From an uncultured Oscillospiraceae bacterium (lineage in GTDB: Bacteria > Bacillota > Clostridia > Oscillospirales > Oscillospiraceae), in assembly GCA_910578575.1 (NCBI GenBank), contig CAJTQP010000044.1, forward strand, positions 1 to 17,874: DNA of 17,874 nucleotides, read 5' to 3'. Below, piece by piece: positions 6,025 through 11,862 of the stretch (position 1 is its first letter; each line of letters starts with the position of its first letter). The notes under the pieces are model-generated. The model had not been told where the DNA came from and did not search any database. It saw only the letters and a list, made by a program, of their open reading frames with translations. A program made the translations under genes and the position numbers.

Positions 6025-7173
6025 TTGAACGAGCCAATTCCTTATGAAGAATTCTGTTCCATGGATACCCTCTGGCAGGCGTTCCGCCAGGCCAGACGGG
6101 GAAAACGGAACAAGAGAGGCACAGCGGCCTTTGAGTTTAGCGCCATGGAAGAGCTGCTGATCCTCTCGAAATCTCTTTTGCAAGGGAAGATAGAACCAGA
6201 CCCTTTGAAAGCATTCCTCATTTTTGAGCCGAAGAAGCGGCTGATCCACGCGCCTAGCTTTCGAGATAAAGTGGTGCAGCACGCCATGACCGATGAGGTG
6301 ATCTACGACGCACTGAGCCCCAGTTTCAGTTTGACTACCTATGCCGCCCAATATGGGAAGGGAACGCATTTCGGGCTGGATATGCTGGAACATCATTTGC
6401 GGCGGTATTTCCTTCAGAAAAAAGGCGCAGATGAGCAGGCCCGGCGGGAAGCTGGCTTGCCCTACCGCCCCATGGAGGAATGGGACTATGCGGACGGGGC
6501 AGTGATCAAAGGGGACATCTATCACTTTTTTCAAAGCATCGGCCATGACCGCCTGAAGGTGGCATTGGCAAAGCGGTTTCCTGACCGGCGGCTGCAAAGC
6601 CTGATGTGGAAGTACATCGACGTATTGGAAGAAGGGCTGGCCCTGGGGCATCAGACCAGCCATGTCTACGCCGTTTTCTTTGTATGTTCCATCATGCACT
6701 TTGCGGCAGAAAAACTGCATTTGCCGCTGTCTGGAATGTATATGGATGATTGGTACATCATCTGCCCGGACAAGCAGACAGCGCGGGAAGCCCTGGCGCT
6801 CTTGCGGAAAGAATTTGCCGACCTGGGCTTGTCCCTGAACAACAAGACCAACATTTTTCCCTTGCAAAACGGAATCGACTTCTGCGGTTTTCATACCTAC
6901 CTCACAAAAACAGGGAAAGTGGTACGCAAACTCCGCCGGTCATCCATTAAACGGATGAAGCGACGCATCCGCAAATGGGAGGTGGAGTATGCCCAGGGGA
7001 AGATCACGCGGAAGAAAATCATGCAGAGCTACCAGTCGTGGGAGGCCCACGCCAAACACGGCGACACAAGACAGCTCAGGATAGAGATGCGCAACAGGCT
7101 GGAAGCGAGCCTGCGCCGCGCAGAGGAACAAAGGCGGCTGGCCGGGATAGGCGGCCGGTCAGCCGCCGCCTGA
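6025..7173 (+). CDS. DGR reverse transcriptase (382 aa)
   Basis: RNA-dependent DNA polymerase that copies the TR RNA into adenine-mutagenised cDNA. TTG 6025 is chosen as start because AGGAAAGAAGGGA lies 5-6 nt upstream; ATG 6061 is an alternative. The frame stays open back to 5587 through the TR. RT landmarks (numbered from 6025): FEPKKRLIHAP at ~65-75; palm motif A KGDIYHFFQSI with catalytic D164; motif 4 LALGHQTSH ending at H213; the catalytic box YMDD at 239-242; and a downstream GIDFCGFHTY motif. Motif 4 is GxxxSH where DGR RTs usually show GxxxSQ. No HNH or maturase domain is present, so it is not a group II intron RT. Length and placement next to TR and Avd fit the DGR class. The basic C-terminus (KRMKRRIRKW...) fits nucleic-acid binding. 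Confidence 0.95.
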   Translation: MNEPIPYEEFCSMDTLWQAFRQARRGKRNKRGTAAFEFSAMEELLILSKSLLQGKIEPDPLKAFLIFEPKKRLIHAPSFRDKVVQHAMTDEVIYDALSPSFSLTTYAAQYGKGTHFGLDMLEHHLRRYFLQKKGADEQARREAGLPYRPMEEWDYADGAVIKGDIYHFFQSIGHDRLKVALAKRFPDRRLQSLMWKYIDVLEEGLALGHQTSHVYAVFFVCSIMHFAAEKLHLPLSGMYMDDWYIICPDKQTAREALALLRKEFADLGLSLNNKTNIFPLQNGIDFCGFHTYLTKTGKVVRKLRRSSIKRMKRRIRKWEVEYAQGKITRKKIMQSYQSWEAHAKHGDTRQLRIEMRNRLEASLRRAEEQRRLAGIGGRSAAA

Positions 7174-7195
7174 AGAAAAAGGAGGGATGGATAGT

Positions 7196-7894
7196 ATGGG
7201 ACAGCTCCTGTCGAACCTGGCCAACGGTAGCTTCGTCAAGCTCAATGAGAACGGCCACCCGGAGCAGTTCATCAAACTGGGCAATGACCACTATGGGGCC
7301 GGGACGGGCGTGACGATGCTACGAAAAAAGGCCTACACCCAGACGGCCTGGAACGCTGCGTCTACCTATTACAATGTTTTCATTGGCTGCACGTTGGACA
7401 ATATCTGCGACGGGATTTTTCCCCAGAAGCTGGATGAAGAAATCCGGGCCTGCATGGTGAGTACACCCATTGTTGTAGCCCAAGGCATGGGTGTTGCCAC
7501 GCTGCACACTATCTACAGAAAAGCGTTCCCGCTTTCCTGTACAGAGGTGGGCTTGAGTGGGTGGCAGACGGAGGGCAAGGCGTTTGCTCTGTTTGTGGAC
7601 AACGCTTCGAGAATTGCGTATCTGGACGGGACGGAGGCTACCGCCGTCTGCTGGGGGCTGCGCTCTCCGTACTCCGACGCGAATGTCGCCTGTTCCGTGA
7701 ATTCTTCGGGGGCGCTCAGCGGCAGCCTCGTGAACTACCCTGCCTTCGCGGCGCGCCCCGCTTTTAATCTTAAATCTTCTATCGTTGTATCGAGCAACAA
7801 GGACAGCGATGGATGCTACACCGTTGAATCCACCCCGGCCCAAAGCAACCGCCTGTATGTGAAATACAACGGCATTTGGAGAGAAGTGGGCTAA
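7196..7894 (+). CDS. DGR target protein with internal variable region (DUF6273/C-type-lectin-like, 232 aa)
   Basis: Surface or virion protein diversified by the DGR. ATG 7196 is chosen over ATG 7187 because GGAGG (7181-7185) is 10 nt upstream of the former and abuts the latter. The N-terminus (GSFVKLNENGHPEQFIKLG) and the core CWGLRSPYSD...VNSSGA...AARPAFNL match the DUF6273 pattern as I know it (xWLRSP...yVn..G.....RPal.l). Such proteins are related to C-type-lectin/FGE-like folds used by DGR targets. The VR covers residues ~150-189, leaving ~43 invariant C-terminal residues; in many DGR targets the VR is at the extreme C-terminus. Thirteen residues differ from the TR-encoded sequence: C152, Y159, A162, V164, C166, S167, S170, S175, G176, S177, L178, Y181 and A183. 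No signal peptide or TM segment is seen, so virion incorporation is more likely than secretion. Confidence 0.9.
   Translation: MGQLLSNLANGSFVKLNENGHPEQFIKLGNDHYGAGTGVTMLRKKAYTQTAWNAASTYYNVFIGCTLDNICDGIFPQKLDEEIRACMVSTPIVVAQGMGVATLHTIYRKAFPLSCTEVGLSGWQTEGKAFALFVDNASRIAYLDGTEATAVCWGLRSPYSDANVACSVNSSGALSGSLVNYPAFAARPAFNLKSSIVVSSNKDSDGCYTVESTPAQSNRLYVKYNGIWREVG
7642..7762 (+). repeat. DGR variable repeat (VR)
   Basis: Copy of the TR at 5640-5760 with 17 substitutions, all opposite template adenines (A to G 9, A to T 5, A to C 3). No insertion, deletion or non-adenine change is seen. The invariant GC-rich end (about 7744-7762) is the likely IMH. Identity stops abruptly at both ends. Confidence 0.96.
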
Positions 7895-7940
7895 CAGGGC
7901 GCAAAAGGAATACCCATGAATTTACAAAGGAGGTCTTTTT

Positions 7941-8273
7941 ATGAACATTGATTGGAGAAGAAAGCTGACAAGCCGTAAACTGTGGTTGGCTGTTGGGGCG
8001 TTTGTCTCTGGCCTGATTATGGCTTTTGGCGGCAGCGAGAGCGTGGCGCAGATGGTAAGCGGTGTGATTTTGCAGGGCGCGGCGGTGCTGGGCTACCTGC
8101 TGGCGGAGGGCCTGACAGATGCGTCCAACGGGAGCATCGACCCGGATGTCCAAGGTGCGATCCAAAAGGTGCGCGGGACCAGTGTGATGGTGAGCAAGAG
8201 CACATCGGTTTGGGATTCTGCGGCGCAGGAATCGGAGGACAGCGGTGATAGCCAGGATGTTTCCCGGCGGTGA
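7941..8273 (+). CDS. Phage holin-like protein (110 aa)
   Basis: Small membrane protein expected to permeabilise the cytoplasmic membrane so that the downstream amidase reaches peptidoglycan. It has a strong ribosome binding site (AAAGGAGGT) before ATG 7941. The N-terminus MNIDWRRKLTSRKLW is followed by two hydrophobic segments at residues ~14-30 (LWLAVGAFVSGLIMAF) and ~35-57 (VAQMVSGVILQGAAVLGYLLA), then a charged hydrophilic tail. The 'xxWxxRLxxxxFW' N-terminus with two TM helices is common in small Bacillota phage holins. The gene ends 11 nt before the amidase ATG, giving a classic holin-endolysin pair. Confidence 0.75.
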   Translation: MNIDWRRKLTSRKLWLAVGAFVSGLIMAFGGSESVAQMVSGVILQGAAVLGYLLAEGLTDASNGSIDPDVQGAIQKVRGTSVMVSKSTSVWDSAAQESEDSGDSQDVSRR

Positions 8274-8284
8274 AGGGAGGGTCT

Positions 8285-9073
8285 ATGAGTAACAGCGCAT
8301 TGGTGAGCTATACAAAATTATCCCCCTACTGCACGAAGCCGAGAGGCTCCCGGATCAAAGGTATCTCCATCCACACCATGGCTGGCCCTGGGAGCGTGGA
8401 GGGCTGCGGTCAGGTTTTTCAAACCACCAAAGCCTCATCCCATTATGGGATTGGACCGGATGGGCGAATCGGGCAATACGTGCGAGAAGAGGACCGGGCG
8501 TGGTGCTGTAGCCATGCGGTGGACCACTGCGTGGTCACGATTGAGGTCTCCAGCATCCAGGCGTACCGGGAGCCCTACGAATGCACGGCAAAGGCTTACG
8601 CGGCCTTGATTGCACTGTGTGTGGACATCTGCCAACGAAACGGAATCAAGAAGCTGCTCTGGGTGGAGGGCAAGGAGAACTGCCCGGCCTATACAGGGAA
8701 GTGGAATGTGTGTAACATGGTTCCCCACAGGTACACCACGGATAAGGGAAAATCCTGCCCTGGCAACTATCTGTTTGGGAAATATGGGGACATCGCAAAG
8801 GAAGTGAACGCCCGGCTCTCTGGCCGGGGGGATCAGGAGGAACTGGACATGAGCATTGATGAGATGATTGCGAAGATGAGCAACCAGCAGGCATATCAGC
8901 TTCTGGAGAAGGCCAACGCCCATGCTGCCACTCTGGCGGAGCCGGATTGGAGCAAACAGGAGGGGCACTGGTCCAAGGCTGCCTCCGCTGGTATCGTGGA
9001 CGGTACGGCCCCAGAGCGGCCCGTAAAACGGGATGAGCTGGCGGCTATCCTGGGGAGGAAGGGACTGTTGTAA
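8285..9073 (+). CDS. Endolysin: N-acetylmuramoyl-L-alanine amidase (Amidase_2) with SLH-like tail (262 aa)
   Basis: Cleaves the MurNAc-L-Ala bond of peptidoglycan. ATG 8285 follows AAGGGAGGG. An Amidase_2/PGRP-type zinc domain spans residues ~20-175. The likely zinc ligands are H30 (ISIHTMAG), H148 (MVPHRYTT) and C158 (KSCPGNYLF), with the fold motif SHYGIGPDGRIGQYV between them. After a linker, residues ~220-262 (DWSKQEGHWSKAASAGIVDGT...KRDELAAILGRKGL) resemble the short SLH-like wall-binding segment seen at the end of many clostridial phage amidases. It lies directly downstream of the holin and 2 nt before the next gene. Confidence 0.92.
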   Translation: MSNSALVSYTKLSPYCTKPRGSRIKGISIHTMAGPGSVEGCGQVFQTTKASSHYGIGPDGRIGQYVREEDRAWCCSHAVDHCVVTIEVSSIQAYREPYECTAKAYAALIALCVDICQRNGIKKLLWVEGKENCPAYTGKWNVCNMVPHRYTTDKGKSCPGNYLFGKYGDIAKEVNARLSGRGDQEELDMSIDEMIAKMSNQQAYQLLEKANAHAATLAEPDWSKQEGHWSKAASAGIVDGTAPERPVKRDELAAILGRKGLL

Positions 9074-9075
9074 TC

Positions 9076-9504
9076 ATGTTTGAGTGGGTCAGTACATATC
9101 TGGGGGATTTTCTGATTTACCTGGTGATCGGCTCTGGCCTGATTGAGGTTGTCCCCATTAAGTTGAATCCTTGGTCCTGGCTGGCGAAGCGCCTGGGCCG
9201 GGCGGCCAATGGGGAGGTGCTGTCCAAGGTGGAAGCTGTTTCCGTTGCCTTGGACAAGCACGTGGAGAGCGACGAGAAGCGGCAGGCCAAGGAGAACCGG
9301 GAAAAAATCCTGCGTTTCTGTGATGAGACCCTGGAGGGTCGGAGGCACAGCCAGGAGCATTTCAATGAGGTGCTGGAGGATATCACGGAGTATAAGCGCT
9401 ACTGTGAGGGGCACCCGGAGTTCCCCAATGATAAGGCGGTGCTGGCGATTGAGCGGGTGGAGCAGATCTATCGCAAGTGCCTGGAAGAAAACGATTTTCT
9501 ATGA
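9076..9504 (+). CDS. Membrane-anchored coiled-coil phage protein in lysis cassette (142 aa)
   Basis: It starts at ATG 9076, 2 nt after the amidase stop. One N-terminal hydrophobic segment (residues ~5-25, VSTYLGDFLIYLVIGSGLIE) is followed by the motif VPIKLNPWSWLAKRLGRAANG, then a long charged helical region (~48-90). The C-terminal part contains HSQEHFNEVLEDITEYKRYC and ends KCLEENDFL. I recognise this architecture as a conserved companion of holin/amidase genes in clostridial phages; its biochemical role is not known to me. It may be an auxiliary holin or spanin-like factor, but that is conjecture. Last gene of the + strand late operon; its stop overlaps the convergent terminator. Confidence 0.75.
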   Translation: MFEWVSTYLGDFLIYLVIGSGLIEVVPIKLNPWSWLAKRLGRAANGEVLSKVEAVSVALDKHVESDEKRQAKENREKILRFCDETLEGRRHSQEHFNEVLEDITEYKRYCEGHPEFPNDKAVLAIERVEQIYRKCLEENDFL

Positions 9505-9541
9505 AAAATCGCCCCGGCTCTCTTTGCGAGGGCCGGGGCGA
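9504..9541 (-). terminator. Intrinsic terminator of the recombinase gene (shared convergent site)
   Basis: A 14-bp stem (9509-9522 with 9528-9541, containing CGCCCCGGC/GCCGGGGCG and one G-T pair) has a 5-nt loop. On the - strand it is followed by GATTTTT, giving a U tract (9504-9508). It lies 7 nt beyond the recombinase stop. On the + strand there is no U tract, so late transcripts may only be partly stopped here. Confidence 0.85.
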
Positions 9542-9548
9542 GGTATGT

Positions 9549-10592
9549 TTAAGCCTGTGCCAAACGGTCTGCATTGCGCTGGGCTTGACGGTCCCGCTCT
9601 TGGTAGACCAGGGCAGCTTTCTTGCGCTGGCGGCGGGCGGTGAGTTTTCCAGAATAAATTTGCGTGGTGGTGACGCTTTCGTGGCCCAGTTTGGCTTGCA
9701 GGGATTCAAAGCTCATGCCGTTGTTGAGGTCTAAGCGGGCCCCAACATGGCGCAGGTCATGGGTGCGGACGGAGGGGACTCCGGTGACAGCCAGGACATG
9801 GCGCTCCACCAGAGCGGAAAGCCACTGGGCAGTACCGCGCTTCCAGAAGCCTTGCGCTTGGCCTGTACGCCCTTTTGGGTCCCCCTGGGTACCGAATAGG
9901 AAATCATTTTCGGAAAGCGTGGAGGGCCTGATGGAGGACGAGAGGTAGAGGCGTACAGCGGTCTGGGCGATTTGGGGGAACTCCACCACCCGGAATTTGT
10001 TTCCTTTGCCGCTTTCCACGGTAAGCTCTCCGTTTTGAAAGTCCAGGTCGGACAGGCGGAGGGAAAGGAGCTCAGCGTTGCGTAGCTCTGTGGTAAGGAG
10101 CAATATCACGATGGCATAGTTGCGAGGCCAGAACTCCGGGCGGCGGCGGTGGGCGGGGGGGTTGTTCCTCCAGAGAAGCATGACCTGCTCGTCGGTGAGG
10201 ATCAGGTCATAGGGGCGGCGTTCCAGTTTGCGGGTGTCGGGGATCAGGCGTTTGGAGATGGGGTTGTATTCATAGAAACGGTGGGGGCCTAGGGTCTCGT
10301 CGGAGACGGCAGAGAAAAACATGCCCAACTCCTTCAGGTATTGGCGCACAGTGGTAGGCTTGCAGCCGGTGTCAATCAGGCGGTCGCGCCAGGCCTGTAC
10401 GTCGGTGAAACCAGGGTCGCCCTGGATGCTGTGGTCCCGTTGGTTTTCTTCCTCCCAGAAGCGGCGGAAGGATTCCAAGCGCTTGGCGTAATTGTGGACC
10501 GTGGAGGGAGCGGCGCCGGTGGCCTCCAGGTTTTTCAGATAGTAGGTGGTGGCATCCAAGTATTTTTGCATGGCTGTGGATGTGCGTGACAT
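9549..10592 (-). CDS. Tyrosine recombinase / phage integrase (347 aa)
   Basis: Site-specific DNA recombinase of the lambda-Int/Xer class. The - strand start at 10592 is preceded by AAGGAGGT. An N-terminal SAM-like core-binding domain covers ~10-115 (TYYLKNLEATGAAPSTVHNY...). The catalytic domain runs from ~128 with the full active-site set: R171 in TTELRNAELLSLRL, K196/K199 in the beta-hairpin SGKGNKFRVV, H278 and R281 in THDLRH, H304 in KLGHESVTTT, and the nucleophile Y313 in QIYSG. Length is normal for the family and nothing looks broken. It is probably the prophage integrase or a Xer-like resolvase; the attachment site cannot be identified from this window. Confidence 0.93.
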   Translation of the reverse strand: MSRTSTAMQKYLDATTYYLKNLEATGAAPSTVHNYAKRLESFRRFWEEENQRDHSIQGDPGFTDVQAWRDRLIDTGCKPTTVRQYLKELGMFFSAVSDETLGPHRFYEYNPISKRLIPDTRKLERRPYDLILTDEQVMLLWRNNPPAHRRRPEFWPRNYAIVILLLTTELRNAELLSLRLSDLDFQNGELTVESGKGNKFRVVEFPQIAQTAVRLYLSSSIRPSTLSENDFLFGTQGDPKGRTGQAQGFWKRGTAQWLSALVERHVLAVTGVPSVRTHDLRHVGARLDLNNGMSFESLQAKLGHESVTTTQIYSGKLTARRQRKKAALVYQERDRQAQRNADRLAQA

Positions 10593-10619
10593 AAGATTAC
10601 CTCCTTGATTTTTTCCAGG

Positions 10620-10653
10620 AGGGAGGGTATACTATAAATGTCCTCCCTTTTTT
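10620..10653 (+). terminator. Intrinsic terminator 1, + strand
   Basis: AGGGAGG (10620-10626) pairs with CCTCCCT (10642-10648) around a 15-nt AT-rich loop, followed by a run of six Ts (10648-10653, the first shared with the stem). It lies just upstream of the leftward recombinase gene, so it faces read-through rightward transcripts. Confidence 0.55.
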
Positions 10654-10667
10654 GATGTGGGGCGGAT

Positions 10668-10708
10668 GGGCGTTCGATTGGCTTGCAGGCGGCGAACGCC
10701 CCTTTTTT
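10668..10708 (+). terminator. Intrinsic terminator 2, + strand
   Basis: A 9-bp perfect stem GGGCGTTCG (10668-10676) / CGAACGCCC (10693-10701) is followed by C and six Ts. It is a strong rho-independent terminator for + transcription, 15 nt after the first one, with no + strand gene between 9504 and here. On the - strand it follows the 48-aa gene but lacks a U tract there. Confidence 0.75.
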
Positions 10709-10722
10709 ATGCTTGATTGTCT

Positions 10723-10869
10723 TTATTGCTGTGTTCCTTGAATGTAAGTGTCGATCAATTCTTTCAGCTCCTGAACCGTGTAGGTCTTTTCTGGGTTTCG
10801 TTCCAGGAGGTGAATCAAATCGTAGGCCATGGATTTTTGCACGTCTTTTCGCTCGTTTTCAGTCGGCAT
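10723..10869 (-). CDS. Small protein, unknown (48 aa)
   Basis: Short leftward gene starting at 10869 with AAAGGGG about 9 nt upstream on the - strand; the stop is TAA at 10723-10725. The sequence begins MPTENERKDVQKSMAYDLIH and continues with a helical charged segment (YTVQELKELIDTY). No membrane segment and no recognised family. It follows the 55-aa regulator-like gene by 15 nt and shares its promoter. Such pairs of tiny genes are common next to phage integrases. The role is unknown; it could be a small DNA-binding or antitoxin-type protein. Confidence 0.6.
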   Translation of the reverse strand: MPTENERKDVQKSMAYDLIHLLERNPEKTYTVQELKELIDTYIQGTQQ

Positions 10870-10884
10870 TCAAAATGTCCCCTT

Positions 10885-11052
10885 TCATTCATTTTTGCTT
10901 AGGGCGGCCCGAATCAGCCGCTTGATTTCGGTTTGTTTCGGTTTCCCTTCCAGGGCCAAGAGGATGTCCTTGTCTGTGCGGTTGTTCAGCTTCAGGCCGA
11001 CAAAGGTTGTGTTTTCCTTGGTCCAAGTTTTTCTGGCTTGCGTCTCTGCCAT
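10885..11052 (-). CDS. Ribbon-helix-helix-like small protein (55 aa)
   Basis: - strand gene, ATG complement at 11050-11052, with AAAGGAT as ribosome binding site. The protein has a central stretch TFVGLKLNNRTDKDILLALEG followed by KPKQTEIKRLIRAALSKNE. A beta-strand, an 'N(T)DxDI' turn, and a C-terminal 'K..EIKRLIRAAL' helix form a pattern I associate with small Arc/MetJ-type (ribbon-helix-helix) proteins of Bacillota mobile elements. It is first in a leftward unit behind a perfect-consensus promoter whose spacer holds a small palindrome, so autorepression is plausible but not shown. Confidence 0.65.
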   Translation of the reverse strand: MAETQARKTWTKENTTFVGLKLNNRTDKDILLALEGKPKQTEIKRLIRAALSKNE

Positions 11053-11081
11053 AGGCTCATCCTTTCTGTTAGGTTGGCTCT

Positions 11082-11110
11082 ATTATATCATGGGTTAAAC
11101 CTATTGTCAA
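11082..11110 (-). promoter_or_regulatory. Perfect-consensus sigma-A promoter with operator-like palindrome
   Basis: On the - strand: TTGACA (11105-11110), a 17-nt spacer, then TATAAT (11082-11087), exactly consensus. The spacer holds GGTTTAACC (4-1-4 palindrome, + coordinates about 11094-11102). An AGGTT/AACCT inverted repeat flanks the -10 region on the + strand. It drives the 55-aa and 48-aa genes and perhaps the recombinase beyond them. Confidence 0.9.
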
Positions 11111-11177
11111 GGGCTGTGTTGTCATTTGCGCCGGGGGATAGGATAGGAATAGAACCAGACAGAAAGAAGGTGCTTTG

Positions 11178-11384
11178 ATGGAAAGGAACTTTCGGGGAAA
11201 TGCAGTGCAAAAGCACTATCGTTTCCTCTATCATTTATCCGGCGATGAGACACTGCATAGAGCGGAAATCTTGGCGGCAAGTTTGGTGTCGGCTCAGCTA
11301 CGGCTACCGGCGGGGGCTTGTGTGTTGGAGCTTTCCGTGGAGGACGAGAGAGAAGGGCGGGGAGATTATGGACGGGAACAGTGA
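11178..11384 (+). CDS. Small phage protein, unknown (68 aa)
   Basis: ATG 11178 with AGAAGG 7 nt upstream; the in-frame TTG at 11175 is less likely. It begins MERNFRGNAVQKHYRFLYHL and ends in a charged tail (SVEDEREGRGDYGREQ). There is a hydrophobic/Ala-rich helix in the middle (EILAASLVSAQLRLPAGACV). No recognised family. It overlaps the following gene by 17 nt in another frame, and the two share a terminator, so they form a two-gene unit. Codon use is like the phage genes, not like the AT-rich gene downstream. Confidence 0.55.
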   Translation: MERNFRGNAVQKHYRFLYHLSGDETLHRAEILAASLVSAQLRLPAGACVLELSVEDEREGRGDYGREQ

Positions 11385-11664
11385 TGTAAAGGCCCTGGCG
11401 GATGCTCTGTGGGTGTATTTCCAGCCTAAGGTGTTGGAGATGATGCAAGCTGGCGTGAGCTTTTACCGGGCCCAGGTGGTGGCAGAGGCCGGAGAGGGCG
11501 GTCGGACGATCACGGTCCAGAAGCCCATGGATTCTACCCGGCTGGCGTTGCCCTTCGTGCCCTCGGCCCAGGAGCTGAAGGTGGGGGACCAGGCGCTGGT
11601 GTTGGTGTTTGGGAGCCCGTCCAATGCTATTGTGTTGGGGGATGGAGTGCTGGGGAATCTGTAA
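11368..11664 (+). CDS. Small phage protein, possibly spike/baseplate-like OB-fold (98 aa)
   Basis: ATG 11368 after GGGGAG. Residues 1-30 are helical (VKALADALWVYFQPKVLEMM). The rest is beta-rich: FYRAQVVAEAGEGGRTITVQ, then LKVGDQALVLVFGSPSNAIV and LGDGVLGNL. The 'l.vGD.vlV...g...NaiVLG' ending is reminiscent of OB-fold spike/baseplate proteins of phage tails, where that strand pattern is common; this is a resemblance, not a proven match. Oddly, it lies outside the late operon, beyond the integrase. A strong terminator follows 7 nt after the stop. Confidence 0.6.
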   Translation: MDGNSDVKALADALWVYFQPKVLEMMQAGVSFYRAQVVAEAGEGGRTITVQKPMDSTRLALPFVPSAQELKVGDQALVLVFGSPSNAIVLGDGVLGNL

Positions 11665-11671
11665 TTTAGAG

Positions 11672-11711
11672 AAAAGTGGACGGCGAATAGGCTGTCCACT
11701 TTTAGCTTTTT
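11672..11711 (+). terminator. Intrinsic terminator of the 11178-11664 unit
   Basis: Perfect 10-bp stem AAAAGTGGAC (11672-11681) / GTCCACTTTT (11694-11703), 12-nt loop, followed by AGCTTTTT. The A-rich 5' arm and T-rich 3' arm suggest bidirectional activity. Confidence 0.85.
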
Positions 11712-11768
11712 ATGACTATATTCGTGAATTTAAGAGCTATTCAATGTAGAAAACTTCTCGTGCCCTAT

Positions 11769-11795
11769 ACTTTTTCGGGTTTTATGCCGAAAAGT
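11769..11795. other. AT-rich hairpin in the 11712-11862 intergenic region
   Basis: ACTTTTTCGG (11769-11778) can pair with CCGAAAAGT (11787-11795) with one bulge and an 8-nt loop. No T run follows on either strand. The whole 11704-11862 stretch is markedly AT-rich and probably carries the promoter of the next gene, but no clear -35/-10 pair could be fixed. Confidence 0.3.
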
Positions 11796-11862
11796 AAAAT
11801 ATAAAATACTAATTATCTCTAAGTGTGTATTGATACCAAATTTTATAGTCGAGGTGTAAATA

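Noticed and set aside
5893..6894. Long - strand open frame (~333 codons) antisense to the RT
   Set aside because: It is a shadow of the GC-rich RT gene: no ribosome binding site, no domain signal, and the + strand frame has clear RT motifs.
6025..7173. RT considered as group II intron, retron or CRISPR-associated RT
   Set aside because: No maturase/HNH domain, no intron RNA features, no retron msr/msd arrangement and no cas genes. The TR/VR pair assigns it to a DGR.
5640..7762. The 121-bp repeat pair considered as a simple gene duplication or recombination repeat
   Set aside because: Mismatches restricted to template adenines, plus adjacent RT and Avd-like genes, make a DGR the only sensible reading.
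9504..9541. Hairpin considered as the + strand lysis-operon terminator
   Set aside because: The T tract is only on the - strand side, so it is primarily the recombinase terminator; a + strand effect is uncertain.
10593..10722. Search for an attP core next to the integrase
   Set aside because: Without the host junctions or a second copy of a core sequence in the window, no attachment site can be supported.
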